Origin: Virgibacillus_O sediminis
GTDB taxonomy: Bacteria > Bacillota > Bacilli > Bacillales > Amphibacillaceae
Direction of reading: 5' to 3'
DNA: 64,000 nucleotides
NCBI RefSeq assembly: GCF_042643265.1
Contig: NZ_JBHRRZ010000015.1
Span: 1-64,000 of the forward strand
Below, one piece after another: positions 61,730 to 64,000 of this stretch. The notes beneath the pieces are model-generated. The model saw only the letters and a list, made by a program, of their open reading frames with translations. It had not been told where the DNA came from and searched no databases. Made by a program: the position numbers and the translations under genes. Positions within the stretch are counted from its first letter, which is position 1. Every line of letters begins with the position of its first letter.

Positions 61730-61882
61730 ATGAAACATTTGTCGGACGAGTTATTACTGGAATCTTACTATAAAGCAAATGAATTAAATTTAAGCCCTGA
61801 TTTTCTATTATTGATGGAAGAAGAAATACAAAAGCGTGGTTTATGGTACAAGTTGGATGAAACTGTCTCCACATCAAACTAA
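61730..61882 (+). CDS. sda: Sporulation checkpoint histidine kinase inhibitor Sda
   Basis: The 50-residue helical-hairpin protein MKHLSDELLLESYYKANELNL inhibits KinA so that Spo0A is not phosphorylated while replication is in trouble. Start ATG 61730 (GGGAGG 8 nt upstream); the frame extends upstream to 61655 without a good site. It is transcribed divergently from yqeG, behind the DnaA boxes. A C-terminal tail (VSTSN) ends the protein. Confidence 0.92.
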   Translation: MKHLSDELLLESYYKANELNLSPDFLLLMEEEIQKRGLWYKLDETVSTSN

Positions 61883-61924
61883 AAATTTTTTTATCCCATC
61901 TAGTTAATAGGAAGAAACGAAAAA

Positions 61925-61955
61925 AACCCCTATGATTGCCTATATCATAGGGGTT
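61925..61955 (+). terminator. Intrinsic terminator of sda
   Basis: A perfect 12-bp stem (AACCCCTATGAT with ATCATAGGGGTT) and a 7-base loop, followed by ATTTATTTTT, 42 bp after the stop. Confidence 0.88.
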
Positions 61956-62075
61956 ATTTATTTTTCTCCTTCAATTCTTATGATAAACTATCTCTTGGGC
62001 AAATTCTTTTGTGAAATGCCTGTATACATAGAGTGAAAATCGCTATGCAGATCAGCAGCCAAATCGCAGTGGAAC

Positions 62076-62104
62076 TTGCGGATTGTTCGGAGAGTTAGTA
62101 TTAA
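62076..62104 (+). promoter_or_regulatory. Candidate promoter of the mrp operon
   Basis: TTGCGG (62076-62081) and TATTAA (62099-62104) with 17 bp spacing, about 45 bp before the mrpA start. The match is weak. Confidence 0.35.
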
Positions 62105-62149
62105 ACTAGACCTAAATAGTTAACGACATTTAAGGAGGAATCCCACCCG

Positions 62150-64000
62150 ATGATATTTGCAGTGTTAGCTCCGCTCCTTGCAGCTTGTTTCATTCCTATA
62201 ATAAGTAAAGTGAAGCACAAGTTGCATACAGGATACTTCGTGTTTTTTGTTCCCTTTGTAATATTTCTTTTCTTTATCCAGTTTGTTGGAAATGATTTTA
62301 CAACTGTTCATCAGTCGATCAACTGGATACCCTCACTTGATATTAATTTTGATTTCACTCTGGATGGTTTAAGTTTATTGTTTGTCCTTCTGATCAGCGG
62401 CATCGGCTCTCTAGTCGTGCTATATTCCATCTTTTACCTCGATAAGGCAGAAAACTTAGGTCATTTCTATGTTTACTTATTAATGTTCATGTCCGCAATG
62501 CTGGGCGTTGTTCTATCTGATAACGTGTTCGTTCTTTACACTTTCTGGGAACTGACATCCATCTCCTCATTCTTGCTGATTGGTTATTGGCATTTCAAAG
62601 AAAGGTCCAGGTACGGAGCACTTAAGTCAATGATGATTACCATTTTTGGTGGTTTAAGTATGCTGGGTGCCTTCATCCTTTTATACGTCATTACCGGTAC
62701 AGCAAGCATACAGGAAATGATTGCCCAAACTGATGCAATTCTGGCAAGCAATTACCTACCGCTCGTGCTTGTCCTGCTTCTGCTCGGTGCATTTACCAAG
62801 TCTGCACAGTTTCCTTTCCATATCTGGCTGCCGGATGCCATGGAAGCTCCAACACCTGTCAGTGCTTACTTGCACTCTGCAACCATGGTTAAAGCAGGAA
62901 TCTATCTGATTGCCCGCTTTTCACCTATTCTCAGTCTTTATGAGTGGTTTTTCATAACTGTCAGCCTTGCAGGAATAATAACCCTTTGCTGGGGCTCCTA
63001 TATGGCAGTAAGACAGACTGATTTAAAGGCCATCTTAGCATTTTCAACGATCAGCCAGCTTGGAATGATTATGGCCATGCTCGGCTTCGGAACAGAGGCG
63101 GCTGTCTTTGCGGCTGTTTTCCACATCCTCAACCATGCGACCTTTAAAGGAAGCCTGTTCATGATTGCTGGGATTATTGATCACGAATCGGGTACTAGAG
63201 ATATTCGAAAACTTGGCGGATTTATGACTTTGATGCCGATTTCCGCCACACTGGCCGCCTTCGCAACCTTTTCCATGGCCGGTGTACCGCTACCGTTCTT
63301 AAATGGTTTCTATAGTAAAGAATTATTCTTCGACTCCACCCTAGGATTAGAGAATGCTAATCTGTTAAGCCAAGCTATACCTTACTTGGCGGTGTTAGGA
63401 AGCATATTTACTTTTGTATACTCCATGTATTTCTTCTTTGGGGTATTTACAGGGCCAAAAAAACTGGACCAGTTGCCGAAGAAGCCTCATGAAGCTCCAG
63501 TAGGAATGCTTATCTCACCATTCATACTAGTGCTTGGAGTCATTTTGATCGGTCTGTTCCCTAATATGGTGAACGCTCCATTTCTAGTTCATGCTGCACA
63601 GGCCGTAAACAATCAGGTTGAATTTCATGAAGTATATTTCTGGCACGGCCTTAATTATCCTCCGATGATTATGTCACTTATTGTCGTAGGAGCGGGTATC
63701 GCCTTATATGTGACCAGGGAGAAATGGGCAGGAATATATAATGTGCTTCCTGGAAAGCTCAGTTTCAACCGGGTCTACGATATGATCATGGAAAAGATCG
63801 ACACCTATTCTGCTAAGGTCACTGATTCCTATATGACAGGTTCGTTGAAAACATATATGGTTATCATATTAACGGCTACATTGGTCGTTACCATGGCCTT
63901 TATGTTTATCACTGACGGATTCACTATAAGCTTCAATAACCTGGCAGATATTACCGTGATAGAAACGTCCATCGTTATTATCATGAGTATTGCAGCAATT
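62150..64000 (+). CDS. mrpA: Na+/H+ antiporter subunit A, MrpA (incomplete at window end)
   Basis: The first subunit of the Mrp multi-subunit Na+/H+ antiporter, related to NADH dehydrogenase subunit 5. 617 residues are visible and the frame stays open at the window end. Signatures include PDAMEAPTPVSAYLHSATMVKAG with the conserved Glu/Lys and PFLNGFYSKELFF, plus many membrane helices. The start is ATG 62150 with TAAGGAGG about 10 nt upstream. The antiporter exports sodium against protons and gives tolerance to alkaline or salty conditions. The rest of the operon lies outside the window. It starts 268 bp after sda. Confidence 0.93.
   Translation, partial: MIFAVLAPLLAACFIPIISKVKHKLHTGYFVFFVPFVIFLFFIQFVGNDFTTVHQSINWIPSLDINFDFTLDGLSLLFVLLISGIGSLVVLYSIFYLDKAENLGHFYVYLLMFMSAMLGVVLSDNVFVLYTFWELTSISSFLLIGYWHFKERSRYGALKSMMITIFGGLSMLGAFILLYVITGTASIQEMIAQTDAILASNYLPLVLVLLLLGAFTKSAQFPFHIWLPDAMEAPTPVSAYLHSATMVKAGIYLIARFSPILSLYEWFFITVSLAGIITLCWGSYMAVRQTDLKAILAFSTISQLGMIMAMLGFGTEAAVFAAVFHILNHATFKGSLFMIAGIIDHESGTRDIRKLGGFMTLMPISATLAAFATFSMAGVPLPFLNGFYSKELFFDSTLGLENANLLSQAIPYLAVLGSIFTFVYSMYFFFGVFTGPKKLDQLPKKPHEAPVGMLISPFILVLGVILIGLFPNMVNAPFLVHAAQAVNNQVEFHEVYFWHGLNYPPMIMSLIVVGAGIALYVTREKWAGIYNVLPGKLSFNRVYDMIMEKIDTYSAKVTDSYMTGSLKTYMVIILTATLVVTMAFMFITDGFTISFNNLADITVIETSIVIIMSIAAI

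Noticed and set aside
1..64000. tRNA, rRNA and CRISPR arrays
   Set aside because: No cloverleaf, rRNA core sequence or regularly spaced direct repeats were noticed when reading both strands; a tRNAscan or CRISPR search would settle it.

Overview
The window is chromosomal DNA from an endospore-forming member of the Bacillaceae. The evidence is gene content and order: sigA-dnaG, hrcA-grpE-dnaK-dnaJ with a CIRCE operator, spoIIP, gpr, yqfC-yqfD, comEA-comEB-comEC, sda and several small Bacillus-only genes (yqzL, yqzM, yqxA, yqfX, yqfT). From about 12 kb to 61.3 kb almost everything lies on the minus strand and follows the yqeG-to-yqfT order known from Bacillus subtilis. An mrp-type Na+/H+ antiporter gene at the right edge and a Bacillaceae-type dispersed repeat would suit a halotolerant or alkalitolerant relative (Virgibacillus/Oceanobacillus-like), but the genus cannot be fixed from sequence reading alone.

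Left part (1-9 kb), accessory in character: an intact IS150-like IS3-family element with a -1 frameshift heptamer; a two-gene galactitol-type PTS (IIC, IIB, no IIA in view); and a thiazole operon tenI-thiO-thiS-thiG-thiF controlled by a TPP riboswitch with an intrinsic terminator. Next come a DUF3231 gene, a roughly 400-bp imperfect palindrome made of two inverted copies of a structured repeat (with one undetermined base), and a Na+/phosphate cotransporter gene with a candidate PhoP box.

Middle part (10.9-36.5 kb): an extra NfeD protein, remnants of the yqfZ/yqfX/yqfT neighbourhood, DNA repair and RNA genes (nfo, cshB, yqfO, trmK), cytochrome c550, sigA-dnaG, the carbon-regulation pair ccpN-yqfL, glyQS behind a glycine T-box (specifier GGC), recO-yqzL-era-dgkA-ybeY, phoH, the sporulation pair yqfC-yqfD with a sigma-E-like promoter, and the floA membrane-microdomain operon (yqeZ-floA-162-codon gene) with a sigma-W-like promoter. 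Compared with B. subtilis, several genes are missing at their usual places: ispH/yqfQ, yqxD, cdd, pgpH, comER and yqeW.

Right part (36.5-64 kb): tRNA/rRNA/protein methylation genes (mtaB, rsmE, prmA), the heat-shock operon, hemW, lepA, spoIIP/gpr, rpsT, holA, the late competence operon, the NAD/ribosome-assembly/shikimate cluster yqeG-yqeH-aroE-yhbY-nadD-yqeK-rsfS-yqeM, the replication checkpoint gene sda preceded by four DnaA-box matches, and the 5' part of mrpA running off the window. Many start codons were reassigned from ribosome-binding-site spacing. No CRISPR, tRNA, rRNA or obviously undescribed multi-gene system was found; the most unusual pieces are the inverted repeat pair, the 162-codon partner of floA and the losses relative to the conserved gene order.
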